This document shows, in pieces, positions 1-8,864 of a DNA stretch of 64,000 nt. The DNA is from G963676095 sp963676095 (GTDB lineage: Bacteria; Bacteroidota; Bacteroidia; Bacteroidales; Prolixibacteraceae). The translations under genes were made by a program, and so were the position numbers. The stretch covers positions 5,890,001-5,954,000 of the forward strand of contig OY781040.1 in assembly GCA_963676095.1 (NCBI GenBank), read 5' to 3'. How positions within the stretch are numbered: position 1 is the stretch's first letter; every line of letters begins with the position of its first letter. The notes under the pieces were generated by a model. The model was not told where the DNA came from. It did not search any database and saw only the letters and a program-made list of their open reading frames with translations.

Positions 1-432
1 TGCAATGTTTCTGAAGTCGCCTTTTATGAAAGCACGAATGATACGATACCATTGAGAGGGAGAATAATAGGTACTCCTGGTTCTTTTGATCCGCATGAAT
101 ATACCAACGTGTTTGATGGAAAAACCTGGACATCTTTTGATTACGAGGATAAAACGGGAGGTTGGACAGGGCTTGACTTAGGGAAACCAAAAATAGTTTC
201 ACAAATTACTTATTCCCCCCGTAACAGGGATAATTATATCAGACCCAAAGATGAATTTGAACTGTATTACTGTGACAAAGAATGGAAATCCCTTGGTGTA
301 AAGGTAAGCAATTCCGATTCACTGGTATATAAGAATGTTCCCCGGGATGTGATCTTATATCTGGATTGTCATAACAGGGGACGGCAAGAGCGCATTTTTA
401 CATTTGAGAACGGGAAACAAATATGGAGATAG
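1..432 (+). CDS. C-terminal part of a discoidin-like (F5/8 type C) domain protein, cut by the window edge
   Basis: The frame is open from base 1, so the gene starts outside the window. A TTG at 52 is not a believable start because the homologous pattern (SEVAFYES) is already present upstream. The visible part has the shape of a galactose-binding-like sandwich: VFDGKTWTSFDY, then GWTGLDLGKPK, a YSPRNRDNYI segment, and an ending with RGRQERIFTFENGKQIW. As I recall, this ending is typical of Bacteroides transglutaminase-like or other surface proteins that finish with a carbohydrate-binding domain. The catalytic part, if any, is outside the window. Function beyond sugar or surface binding cannot be stated. 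Confidence 0.7.
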   Translation, partial: CNVSEVAFYESTNDTIPLRGRIIGTPGSFDPHEYTNVFDGKTWTSFDYEDKTGGWTGLDLGKPKIVSQITYSPRNRDNYIRPKDEFELYYCDKEWKSLGVKVSNSDSLVYKNVPRDVILYLDCHNRGRQERIFTFENGKQIWR

Positions 433-484
433 AACAAAAGAAAACCATGTATTAAAAATAAATATTTATCAAACTGGAAAAATT

Positions 485-1582
485 ATGAATTTAAAAGTAA
501 AATTAAGAATGACAAAATCGTTAGCTGATATTGTTGCTATTGGCTCGATGTTTTTCTTACTAAGTTGTAATGAATCGATATATGAAATTTCTGACGTATT
601 GGATTCTCAAGATGAATCGAATAATAGTTCAGTGTTACAAGCCGACGAATTCAGATTTATAAACAAAAAATACAAGATTTCAGGAGGCATGTCAATTTGG
701 GAAGCACAACTGAATAAAGTCATTGAAAATAATTTTCTTATTAAACAAAATGAACTTGAAATGATAGGATATAAATATGTTCGAGAGATTGACAGTCAGG
801 ATGAGCTTGGGGCGATTAAATCTGAAATGGTAGATAACAATATCTTTTTTCCTATATATGGAGACAATTCCGGAAATTTTACGATCGTTGAACAGGGGAT
901 GTCAAAATATGATTATAATTTTCTTTTAGATATGTTAATGCCAGATTCAGAACATACGAAAACCTCAGTGCCTGTAAAATCTGATAAATCGCCATTGTCT
1001 GATGCCGTTTATTTTTTCGATAAAAATGATTTAAGCATGGTCAATCTTGAATGGAAATACAAGGGAGAGATACTGAATACAACATGTCTTGTATCTGAGA
1101 AGAAAGGTATTGTCTTTGACAATTTTCTTTATTTTATCCATCTTGCATCTGGCGAAACAAAAAGTGCTGGAAATGTGTCAGCTGTAATACCTCGTTTAAA
1201 ATCAACAAGCACCGAAGTCGGAGATGGAGATCTCCAATATACATTTCAGAAACAGGACGAAGCATATAATTGGTATGGTATAAGAGTATGGTATTATAAT
1301 ATTCAATGTACTGTAAACGGTTCTTTGATAGGTTCACAACGGTCTATTACAGACAAATCTATGACAGCCTATCACGATGCAGCATTTGGTTTTAGTTGTG
1401 ATGCAAAAATTCAGTCAATTTCATTTGAAACAGGAGTAAACGGTTATTTGGACTTTGCATGGGGTTATTCTTATGGAGCAGGAGTTTCTGTAAGCGTTTC
1501 ATGGAATGGAAGTGGATTTAGTATCTCTGGAGGCGGTACAGGTGCCACCGGTGAAGAATATGTTAGTCCTAGCAAACTCTGA
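485..1582 (+). CDS. Lipoprotein with IPRLKS motif and a glycine-rich variable C-terminus
   Basis: The product is 366 residues from the ATG at 485. An upstream in-frame ATG at 404 overlaps the previous gene and lacks a signal. The N-terminus MNLKVKLRMTKSL leads into a hydrophobic stretch and the lipobox FFLLSC, so it should be exported and lipidated. Residues about 195-215 contain a KYKGE...KGIVFDNFL segment that recurs in the product at 1679. At about residues 235-240 lies IPRLKS (1187-1204), followed by a roughly 125-residue, Gly/Ser-rich, beta-looking tail. The same IPRL(K/R) motif is present in the lipoproteins at 2554 and 5310, each with an unrelated tail. I recognise no family. It could be a precursor whose tail is released, or an adhesin-like surface protein. 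Confidence 0.75.
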   Translation: MNLKVKLRMTKSLADIVAIGSMFFLLSCNESIYEISDVLDSQDESNNSSVLQADEFRFINKKYKISGGMSIWEAQLNKVIENNFLIKQNELEMIGYKYVREIDSQDELGAIKSEMVDNNIFFPIYGDNSGNFTIVEQGMSKYDYNFLLDMLMPDSEHTKTSVPVKSDKSPLSDAVYFFDKNDLSMVNLEWKYKGEILNTTCLVSEKKGIVFDNFLYFIHLASGETKSAGNVSAVIPRLKSTSTEVGDGDLQYTFQKQDEAYNWYGIRVWYYNIQCTVNGSLIGSQRSITDKSMTAYHDAAFGFSCDAKIQSISFETGVNGYLDFAWGYSYGAGVSVSVSWNGSGFSISGGGTGATGEEYVSPSKL

Positions 1583-1600
1583 ATTAATCTTTCAATTGGA

Positions 1601-1640
1601 AATAATGGCAACTAGAATGAACTGCCATTATTCTGTTTTT
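1601..1640 (+). terminator. Rho-independent terminator after the first lipoprotein gene
   Basis: Perfect 10-bp arms AATAATGGCA (1601-1610) and TGCCATTATT (1623-1632) with a 12-nt loop are followed by CTGTTTTTC. It lies 18 bp after the stop codon at 1582 and separates that gene from the one at 1679. Confidence 0.75.
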
Positions 1641-1678
1641 CATTTTTTGTTCTCATTAATAATAATAAAATAAGTACA

Positions 1679-2314
1679 ATGAAAAGACCCGTTTTAGTGT
1701 TATTCTTTCTGATTACGGGTATTGCAGCAGCTCAGGGGCAAGTCACGCATGATACCAAATGGGATAATGTGACAATCTATGAGTATGGTGATTCCCTTAC
1801 ATCATGCGAAAGTAATTTTGAAAATTTGTTTCGGAACTGGACTAAATGGGTAACCAATTATCAGGAAACAGAACTGTCTTCATATCAATACGTTGAAACA
1901 TTAGAGGATAGCAGTCTGATCGAATACTACGCAGTCCTATTGAATAACTGGGAATCATTAAGCCGTAGAATTTCGGCCTTTTACGGGGAGAAAAGCAATG
2001 CCGATACGACTATTTATACGAGAGAATTATATTTCTATGGAGAACCAATAAAAAAAATCATTGAAGAGCTTAAAAAAGATCCATTCAAAGAAGCTTTATA
2101 CCGATCAGAATGGGAATCTAATATTGAAAAAATGAGAAAATCTTTCAGAAAGATTGTACAGATTGGCGATGAAGTATATCTCATCAAATTAAAAATAGGA
2201 GGAAAGGAATACGACCATTATGTGATTTGCAGGCCCGTCGAAAATAAAATTGTGTTTGATAATCTCTTTCTTGGAATGCGCGAGATGAGAGATCGGATAG
2301 ATAAATTCAATTAA
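1679..2314 (+). CDS. Secreted protein of unknown function, related in part to its upstream neighbour
   Basis: A 211-residue product with a clear signal peptide (MKRPVLVLFFLITGIAAAQG, probable signal peptidase I cleavage after AQG or QGQ). The mature part is charged and mostly helical in appearance. Its C-terminal third contains KLKIGGKEYDHYVICRP and KIVFDNLFLGM, which aligns by eye with KYKGEILNTTCLVS and GIVFDNFLYFI in the lipoprotein at 485, so the two probably share a domain. It lies behind a terminator and therefore probably has its own promoter. No known family recognised. Confidence 0.7.
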   Translation: MKRPVLVLFFLITGIAAAQGQVTHDTKWDNVTIYEYGDSLTSCESNFENLFRNWTKWVTNYQETELSSYQYVETLEDSSLIEYYAVLLNNWESLSRRISAFYGEKSNADTTIYTRELYFYGEPIKKIIEELKKDPFKEALYRSEWESNIEKMRKSFRKIVQIGDEVYLIKLKIGGKEYDHYVICRPVENKIVFDNLFLGMREMRDRIDKFN

Positions 2315-2502
2315 TCGATACGAAGAAATTTTCACCTTAAAACTTATGAAGAGACACTATGAATACAAGTTGAAAGACATTGGACTAACCATAACTGAAA
2401 AACAGTAGGCTTTGAGTTATGGGAGTGAGTAAAAAAGAGAAGCCTCCAACTCCCGAAAGCCGAAACCTTCGAAAATGGAGACTTTAGATGGATGTTTAAC
2501 CA

Positions 2503-2534
2503 AGGAGGCCTAGAAATTTGAACAGGTAGCCTCC
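2503..2534. repeat. Short inverted repeat in the 2315-2553 intergenic segment
   Basis: GGAGGC (2503-2508) and GCCTCC (2529-2534) flank a 20-nt loop. There is no following T run, so it is not an obvious terminator. Nothing else is visible in the 239 bases between the genes at 1679 and 2554. Confidence 0.3.
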
Positions 2535-2553
2535 TGAAAAACGTTGTAAGATT

Positions 2554-3229
2554 ATGAATTTTAAATGTAAATTAAGAGTTACAAAATCGTTAAACTATCT
2601 TGTTGTATTAATTTACCATCCTAAGTGTTATCTTTCAGGGATGTGAAAAAGAAGAATTAGACATACTAAACATACCACAAAATTATGGTCTTTGCAATGT
2701 AAAGCAAATATCGATGAGCGAATTACCTAATGGAATTGAACCATTAAAGGTACATAGCCAGGAAGAGTTTGATAATATAATTTACCAGTTGAATAATCTA
2801 GATATAAATGTTAAGAATGACACTACAAACAAAATAATATTAGAAAAGGGCGGTGAAATAGTCGTTGATGTTTTTACGAATAAATTAGAAAATTTAAATA
2901 TTCCTCGTTTAAAAACTAGATCTTTAGAATCAGGATCCGGAATAATTGATACGGAAGCGGAAAATGTTGGTGGTTTATCTGTCCTTATTCATCTTGCTTA
3001 CACATATATTGGAAGTTCTATTACTGTTACAAGTACAGAGTCTAGTTCTTCTTGGTTTTTAGGATGGAAACAAACAGCTGGAGTTGCAAGTTTTGCTAAT
3101 AACAATAACAACATCCAATATAGTGTTAGAGGGGATGTTATAACCTATGTATTGTTTGAATCTTCTTTATTCGAAGTGAGTAGGACGAATTATAGTATTA
3201 GTGGTAATATAAATTTACTCCTCCAATGA
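2554..3229 (+). pseudogene. Frameshifted lipoprotein gene with IPRLK motif (paralogue of 485-1582)
   Basis: The start at 2554 encodes MNFKCKLRVTKSL, nearly the same leader as the lipoprotein at 485, but that frame stops at 2644-2646. The next frame reads ILSVIFQGCEKEELD from 2618, a proper lipobox, and continues open to 3229. One extra base near 2615-2618 therefore splits the signal peptide. An internal ATG at 2714 would give a 171-residue cytoplasmic form without signal. IPRLK is at 2900-2914, followed by a tail of about 100 residues rich in Ser, Asn and Thr. The stop overlaps the next start as ATGA. Either a sequencing error, phase variation or a true mutation explains the shift. Confidence 0.7.
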
Positions 3230-3441
3230 AAGACATTATATCCTCGAATATCGTGCTTATAAATATATTATTAATAGCATTTTGGGCAGGAACTATTTTA
3301 CATGCTTTACATTCTAAAGATAGTTTTGAGAAAAAAATTTTGAATATAATTATGATCGTTATATTGCCAGGCTTAGGCAGTTTGATATATTGTATAAAAT
3401 ATATGATTAAAAATAATCATAATAGGAACAATCTTCGTTAA
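3226..3441 (+). CDS. Small two-helix membrane protein
   Basis: A 71-residue product with two hydrophobic helices (about residues 8-25 and 38-58) separated by a short charged loop and ending in a basic tail. The second helix (IMIVILPGLGSLIYCIKY) resembles the small PLDc_N-type membrane segment, but this is a weak match by eye. The start overlaps the upstream stop by four bases, so it is translationally coupled to the lipoprotein at 2554. The same lipoprotein plus small membrane protein arrangement occurs at 5310/5981. A protective or transport role for the partner lipoprotein is only an inference. Confidence 0.65.
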   Translation: MKDIISSNIVLINILLIAFWAGTILHALHSKDSFEKKILNIIMIVILPGLGSLIYCIKYMIKNNHNRNNLR

Positions 3442-3496
3442 CGATGACTGGTAAGTTTACATTTTAAATTATCGAAAAATCTGGATATTCTGCTAC

Positions 3497-5155
3497 ATGA
3501 GGTTTAATGCTATTTTATTGATTATAACTTTTTTAGGAAGTGTATTTCTCACTTCCGGGAAATTTGTAGATGCAACGAATACGCCAAAGTTTTACTTTTC
3601 CTTGGCATCCGTGCTGATCCTTATTATAATTAATGCCGGAAGCAGGAAGCCCATAAATATTGGTACTTTTACAGGTAAAACAGCGCAGTGGGGAATTTAT
3701 ACTGTTTGTTTTTTTCAGGCATGTTATGGACTATTCCAGTTTGCGGGTTGGCTCCCTTCAAGTCATTCTGGATTTGCAATCACAGGGAGTTTTGATAACC
3801 CGGCAGGTTTTGCAGCCGTTTTGGCACTGGGCTTTCCTATTGGATTAAGTTTAGTAACGAAAGCAAAAAAAGTTAAACAGTATTTAACAGTTGCAAGTTT
3901 GACTGTAATTGTAGTGGCTGTATTTCTTTCCGGGTCAAGGACCGGAGTGTTGGCAATAATAAGCTCATCCGGAGCTTTTATATTGCTAAATAAAACGATA
4001 CTGAGTAAATTCCGGCAGCTTAGATATTATAAATTATTACTGGTCTTATTTGTTGGACTATTTATTGGTGGAACTTTTATTCTTTATTATCAAAAAAAAG
4101 ATTCAGCAGACGGTAGGTTGCTGATTTGGAAAGTTTCGTTGAAAATGATAAAGGACAAACCTATTTTAGGGCATGGAATTAGAGCCTTTCAGGCAAAATA
4201 CATGGATTATCAGGCTGAATATTTCAAAAACAATCCTGATTCAAAGTACAAACTCCTTGCCGATAATGTGAAACATCCCTTCAATGAATTTATAAAAGTT
4301 GCTGTTGAGCTAGGAATAGCAGGTTTGGTTGTGATTCTTTTAATTACTTTGTTCATTTTTAGGAAAATAATAAAATCAAAAAATGAGAACGGGGAGCTCG
4401 TTTTAAGCGGATTAACATCATTTCTTGTCCTTGCCTGTTTCTCGTATCCATTGCAATATGTTGCAACCTGGCTATTACTTGCATTTTATCTTACGGCAAT
4501 ATTGCCGCCCCAGGAAATCAGGATAAGAAATACGCCTATTTCTGTCATTACCAGAGTTACGATTGTCATAGCATGCATCTTTGCCCTTTCCCATCTTATC
4601 AGGCAGGTGGGGGCAGAAAAGAAATGGAAGACAATAGCAATAAGTTCATTAAGAGGTAATACAGAAAAAATGTTGCCGAGATACAGAAGGCTGTATTTCG
4701 CGTTTTTAAAACGGAATCCGTTTTTTCTATACAATTACGGAGCGGAACTGAATGTCGCCGGAAAGTTTGATGAAAGCATTGATATCCTGACTGAATGTAA
4801 AAAACGTTTCAATGATTATGACCTGCAAATGCTGATGGCCGATAATTATTACAAAAAAGGAGAAATAGAAAAGGCAATCCAAGTATATCAACACGCTTCG
4901 AATATGGTTCCGGTCCGGTTTCTACCCATGTACAAGCTAGTTGAATTGTACAAAGAAACAGGTCGTAAGAAAAATGCCTTGCGACTTGCCCGGCAGATTA
5001 TAAATAAAATTGTTAAAATTCCTTCTCCTCTTATTAATACGATTAAATATGAAATGCGACATCTGATTAAAGAGGAGGGCTGTATAAACGTTCCGGAGCC
5101 GGGAACCCGGACGAGCATAAACCTAATTAAAAATACACGACCAATTCAGGAGTAA
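3497..5155 (+). CDS. O-antigen ligase/Wzy-like polytopic membrane protein with C-terminal TPR part
   Basis: The 552-residue product has about ten membrane helices up to residue ~375. It contains features of the Wzy_C/O-antigen ligase fold: SGSRTG near residue 150, then RLLIWKVSLKMIKDKPILGHG and a HPFNEFIKVAVELG segment in the large periplasmic loop, where the family keeps conserved His, Asn and Glu. The last ~150 residues carry helical repeats (YNYGAELNVAGKFDESIDIL; ADNYYKKGEIEKAIQVY) typical of TPRs. The family transfers or polymerises glycans on the periplasmic face. No other polysaccharide genes are nearby, so it more likely acts on the neighbouring lipoproteins or a separate glycan; this is inference. 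Confidence 0.8.
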   Translation: MRFNAILLIITFLGSVFLTSGKFVDATNTPKFYFSLASVLILIIINAGSRKPINIGTFTGKTAQWGIYTVCFFQACYGLFQFAGWLPSSHSGFAITGSFDNPAGFAAVLALGFPIGLSLVTKAKKVKQYLTVASLTVIVVAVFLSGSRTGVLAIISSSGAFILLNKTILSKFRQLRYYKLLLVLFVGLFIGGTFILYYQKKDSADGRLLIWKVSLKMIKDKPILGHGIRAFQAKYMDYQAEYFKNNPDSKYKLLADNVKHPFNEFIKVAVELGIAGLVVILLITLFIFRKIIKSKNENGELVLSGLTSFLVLACFSYPLQYVATWLLLAFYLTAILPPQEIRIRNTPISVITRVTIVIACIFALSHLIRQVGAEKKWKTIAISSLRGNTEKMLPRYRRLYFAFLKRNPFFLYNYGAELNVAGKFDESIDILTECKKRFNDYDLQMLMADNYYKKGEIEKAIQVYQHASNMVPVRFLPMYKLVELYKETGRKKNALRLARQIINKIVKIPSPLINTIKYEMRHLIKEEGCINVPEPGTRTSINLIKNTRPIQE

Positions 5156-5221
5156 CTTTCGAATGACCGAACCTTGAAGGGTCTCCGGCCTCCGTAAGAT
5201 AGGATGGCACTGATTTAACGC

Positions 5222-5280
5222 CCGTTCCGGCAAGCTGCCTGTCATCCCAAAAGCTGATTAGTTAATCAGCCTTGGAACGG
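5222..5280. repeat. Nested inverted repeat upstream of the 5310 lipoprotein gene
   Basis: An outer pair CCGTTCC (5222-5228) and GGAACGG (5274-5280) encloses a perfect inner palindrome GCTGATTA-GT-TAATCAGC (5253-5270). It sits in the 154-bp leader of the lipoprotein gene and could form a stable RNA structure. There is no T run, so it is not a standard terminator. A part of this leader (AAAATCAAATTATT) is repeated before the gene at 6463. Confidence 0.5.
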
Positions 5281-5309
5281 ATAAGAATAAAACGCAAAAT
5301 CAAATTATT

Positions 5310-5975
5310 ATGAGAAGCTTTTTAAAGATTCAAAAAAATACAGTTACGGGTTTAATATTTGCATCAATATTTATTATTTCTTTGGGCATCTTTATCCAAA
5401 GTTGTAGTAACGAGGAAGATGATATAATCTCTGATGAAACTAATGCCATCCAAAATACTGATGAATACGTCGATTATATTCAAGCAATGAGTTCCTTCAA
5501 AGATGAAGTTTTTGAAGCCCTAAATTCCATGAGCGTTACGGACAGAAATTTCTTCCTTGAAAACATAAATGACGATGAAGTTATTACTTCATTTTTGGAA
5601 AAATACGATTTGTCAAACAGTAATATCATACTTCAGGAAAGTGCTTTTCAATTTATAAACAATACGTATTTTGATAACCTGGACGAATACGGGAAGGAAG
5701 AATTGTTTATGACTGCACCATCAAATATCGACCAATATGCTACCATACCGCGATTAAGAAGCGGTGATGAAATTGGAACGGACCCTTGTTATGTCGCATA
5801 TATAGAAGACATTAGTGTTGAAAATGCTCTTGTTTCGTTAAAGTTATTGGGTTGTACTTGCTCTTTGGAAATTCCTGTAGCTGCTTGTCTTTGTTATACC
5901 ATTATTGTAGCAGAGCATTATATAAGGCTCAATGATATAGAAGAAGAATATCAAAATTGTTTAAATAACAAATAA
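5310..5975 (+). CDS. Lipoprotein with IPRLRS motif and a cysteine-rich C-terminal domain
   Basis: A 221-residue product with a hydrophobic leader and lipobox (FIQSC, Cys about residue 31). An acidic helical region follows, then IPRLRS at 5745-5762, the motif also seen in the lipoproteins at 485 and 2554. The last ~70 residues are different in kind: six cysteines (DPCYV, GCTC, ACLC, QNCL) and two amphipathic helices ending with EEEYQNCLNNK. Disulphide-rich tails after a common leader are seen in Bacteroidota proteins labelled fulvocin-C-related, which makes a secreted peptide possible, but the cysteine spacing here was not matched to a known family. A small membrane protein follows 5 bp downstream. 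Confidence 0.7.
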   Translation: MRSFLKIQKNTVTGLIFASIFIISLGIFIQSCSNEEDDIISDETNAIQNTDEYVDYIQAMSSFKDEVFEALNSMSVTDRNFFLENINDDEVITSFLEKYDLSNSNIILQESAFQFINNTYFDNLDEYGKEELFMTAPSNIDQYATIPRLRSGDEIGTDPCYVAYIEDISVENALVSLKLLGCTCSLEIPVAACLCYTIIVAEHYIRLNDIEEEYQNCLNNK

Positions 5976-5980
5976 GCACG

Positions 5981-6277
5981 ATGACTGGAACATATTATTT
6001 AAAAAAATACGGACATTACATTCCCATGGTATTTTTTGCGGTTATGTACATTTCACTAATCTTCATCAGGCATTTCAATAAAATAGATATTCCAATTTGG
6101 ATAACTTCGGTTATACAAGTATGCATAGGCTTTTCGTTTGTCTATACATCAACAAAGGAAGCCAAAAAATTTCAAAGCAAAGGCAAATGGGGCTCGGTTT
6201 ACAGGACCATGTTTGGAGCAGGAGTCGTTTGTTGCATGTTTATTTTTGATGCAGTGCTTGATTTATTGAGCTTTTAA
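5981..6277 (+). CDS. Small membrane protein following the cysteine-rich lipoprotein
   Basis: A 98-residue product with three predicted membrane helices (about residues 12-29, 38-55 and 73-96). It begins 5 bp after the stop of the lipoprotein gene and is surely cotranscribed with it. The arrangement mirrors 2554/3226, although the two small proteins do not look alike. No family recognised. An immunity or export role for the preceding protein is a guess from position only. Confidence 0.65.
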   Translation: MTGTYYLKKYGHYIPMVFFAVMYISLIFIRHFNKIDIPIWITSVIQVCIGFSFVYTSTKEAKKFQSKGKWGSVYRTMFGAGVVCCMFIFDAVLDLLSF

Positions 6278-6311
6278 TTAAACGACAACTTATGCAATAA
6301 GTGAACATTTT

Positions 6312-6343
6312 AATTTAGCGTAGCCGAAGGGTTACGCTAAATT
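6312..6343. repeat. Long hairpin between 6277 and 6463
   Basis: AATTTAGCGTA (6312-6322) and TACGCTAAATT (6333-6343) pair over 11 bp and the inner bases GCC/GGG(T) extend the stem. It follows the membrane protein gene by 34 bp and may end its transcript, but no T run follows. The rest of the 185-bp gap holds a leader resembling that before 5310. Confidence 0.5.
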
Positions 6344-6462
6344 GTTGCGACATAAAGCCATGCATTATTAAGAACGGAAGTTTCGATAAAATTAGCCACC
6401 CCGTTCAGGTATCGTAATGGATAAAGAAGATAGAATTCAAAATCAAATTATTCAAACCTATT

Positions 6463-8856
6463 ATGAGAATCATCAAGTACATATCTCTTGTAATTTTGAT
6501 CGTTTTCAATTCTTGTCACGACAAAGGAAAAGAACAAACATCTGTCATAAAAAACAACTTACAGGTTCAAAAATATCCTTTGATCACAATTGATCCGAAT
6601 ATAAGCGCCTGGTCTGAGACATCCACACTTTATAGTAGTCAGGTAAAGCATTCTTCTGGCAGGACATTACCCTTAGTCGGACTTATTCGTGTTGATGGAA
6701 AAGTGTACCGTTTTATGGGGACTGAAGAACTTCAGGATGAAGCGATAGCAGGCACATCGTGTGATTCAGAATGGACTGGAAAATATACATTCATTCACCC
6801 GGACAAAGGCTGGATGAAATGGAATTTTGATGATCGTGAGTGGAATTCAGGAAAAGCACCTTTCGGCACAAAAAGTGCTTATCAGGTCAATACAATCTGG
6901 CCATCTCCCGGAATCTGGGTTAGAAGAAAAATAAAAATAAACCAGGATGAAATTCTCAACAAAAAACTTTATCTCAAATATTCACATGATGACGTACTTG
7001 AAATTTATATTAATGGAATACTCTTAGTAAAAACGGGATACGAATGGAAAAAAAATGAAATAGTAGAAATACCCGATGAAGTAAAAAGGACAATTAAAGA
7101 TAATGAAATTATAATTGCAGCTCATTGTAAAAATCTTCAGGGAGGAGCATTATTAGATTTTGGAGTGTATCTAAAAAATGTAGATGATGAATGGTTTGGA
7201 AGATATACTTTCGTTCAACCGCCTGAAGATTGGCAGAAAGAACATTTTGATGATTGCGAGTGGGATAGAGGAAAAGCTCCCTTTGGCACGCCTACAGATT
7301 ATCATGTAAATACCAATTGGAAAACCTCTGATATTTGGGTACGCAGGGAAATAAATATACATCCTGCCCTGTTAAAGAAGACGCTAATATTAAAATATTC
7401 TCATGATGATGAATTTGAATTGTACATCAATGGAGTACAAATCGTGAAAACAGGTTTTGATTGGAAGCAGAATGAAATAATAGAAATTCCGGATAGAATA
7501 AAAAAAATGATAAAAGATGGTAAAATTACGATAGCTGCTCATTGTAAAAACAAGAGAGGGGGAGCTCTGGTCGATTTTGTACTTTATGGAGAAGATATCG
7601 CCTCTCAGGAATCTGTAGATGTCCAGGCAACCCGGACGTCTTATCTGTTTAAATGTGGAAACGTGGAACTTAGGCTTCGTTTTATTGCTCCGTTACTTTT
7701 AGATGACATAGAAGTTATGTCACGTCCCATCAACTACATATCCTATGATGTGACTTCTCTGGACAAAAAAAAGCATCATGTGGAAATTTATTTTGAAATA
7801 ACTCCGGCCTGGGCTTCAAATGGAACGATCCATACAAACACATCTGAACTCTATACTGAGGGCAATTTGTTGTTTCTAAAAACAGGAAGAAAGGTTCAGA
7901 AAGTATTTGAACCGAATGAGAAATATATGCAAATCAACTGGGGATATTTCTATATGTGCGCGAACGGGTTAAACACAACAAGCGCGATGGGGGACGCAAC
8001 AAAATTACGCAAAGAATTCATTTCAAAGGGGTGTCTTTCAGCGGGAGCAAAAAGTTATGCTCCAGCATCCTATATTGCACTTGCCCAATCCTTAGGAAAC
8101 TCAAAACAGGTTTCAGGCAAAATAATGATCGGATATGATGACGTCTATTCAATCCAATATTTTGGAGAGAATTTACATCCATATTGGAATAGAAAAGGGA
8201 ATAAGAAAATAGAACAATTATTTTCCGAAGCTGACAGAGATTATGACAGCTTAGTCAAAAAATGTCAGAAATTTGATCATGAGTTCAGGAGAAAGACGAC
8301 CTTAGAAAAGGGGATGGAATATGCTGATTTTTTAGCATTAACATATCGGCAGATAGTAACTGAAAATAAATTAGATGAAGGACCTAGTGGTGACTTATTA
8401 TTTTTTTCAAGAGGAAGACCCGTTGACATAAATCATCTTTCCTCCTTATTACTTAATAACAATACAGAATTATTAAAGGCTTTACTAAATCCCATATTTT
8501 ATTATAGTGAAAGTAATAAATGGGAGAAAAATTACCCACCATCTAATATTGGAGAGTACCCATTGGAAAACGGGGAAACGAGCAGTCTAAATGGGGCTGT
8601 AGAGGCAGCAAGTGACCTATTAATTTTAACCGCTGCAATAATGAAAGCAGATGGTAATACAGACTATGCAACTAAACATTGGGATATATTAACAAAATGG
8701 AACAATTATCTAAGCGAGATAAACGCCGATATGTATAATCAATTGTCATACGGTATTTCAGTACATAACCAATCAGACAATTCAGAAATAGCATCAAAAA
8801 TAATGCTGGGGATGTCTTCTTATGGCTATATGGCTAAATTTATTACTATGCACTGA
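6463..8856 (+). CDS. DUF4965/glutaminase-like secreted lipoprotein, C-terminally truncated, with duplicated sugar-binding-like module
   Basis: A 797-residue lipoprotein (IVFNSC lipobox). The start YPLITIDPNISAWSE...VKHSSG...RVDGKVYRFMG and the middle (YISYDV, INWGYFY, GYDDVYSIQYFGENL, ALTYRQI) follow the Bacteroidota DUF4964/DUF5127/DUF4965 'glutaminase family' proteins. Residues about 103-240 and 241-380 are two tandem copies of one module (W-G-K/R-YTF ... GKAPFGT ... IWVRR ... KYSHDD ... AAHCKN), where I remember the family having one or none. The C-terminus is abnormal: the usual NQLCTDDFAGH segment is replaced and roughly 180 family residues are missing, the gene ending 8 bp before the convergent regulator. 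It may be inactive. Confidence 0.75.
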   Translation: MRIIKYISLVILIVFNSCHDKGKEQTSVIKNNLQVQKYPLITIDPNISAWSETSTLYSSQVKHSSGRTLPLVGLIRVDGKVYRFMGTEELQDEAIAGTSCDSEWTGKYTFIHPDKGWMKWNFDDREWNSGKAPFGTKSAYQVNTIWPSPGIWVRRKIKINQDEILNKKLYLKYSHDDVLEIYINGILLVKTGYEWKKNEIVEIPDEVKRTIKDNEIIIAAHCKNLQGGALLDFGVYLKNVDDEWFGRYTFVQPPEDWQKEHFDDCEWDRGKAPFGTPTDYHVNTNWKTSDIWVRREINIHPALLKKTLILKYSHDDEFELYINGVQIVKTGFDWKQNEIIEIPDRIKKMIKDGKITIAAHCKNKRGGALVDFVLYGEDIASQESVDVQATRTSYLFKCGNVELRLRFIAPLLLDDIEVMSRPINYISYDVTSLDKKKHHVEIYFEITPAWASNGTIHTNTSELYTEGNLLFLKTGRKVQKVFEPNEKYMQINWGYFYMCANGLNTTSAMGDATKLRKEFISKGCLSAGAKSYAPASYIALAQSLGNSKQVSGKIMIGYDDVYSIQYFGENLHPYWNRKGNKKIEQLFSEADRDYDSLVKKCQKFDHEFRRKTTLEKGMEYADFLALTYRQIVTENKLDEGPSGDLLFFSRGRPVDINHLSSLLLNNNTELLKALLNPIFYYSESNKWEKNYPPSNIGEYPLENGETSSLNGAVEAASDLLILTAAIMKADGNTDYATKHWDILTKWNNYLSEINADMYNQLSYGISVHNQSDNSEIASKIMLGMSSYGYMAKFITMH

Positions 8857-8864
8857 CATTGACC

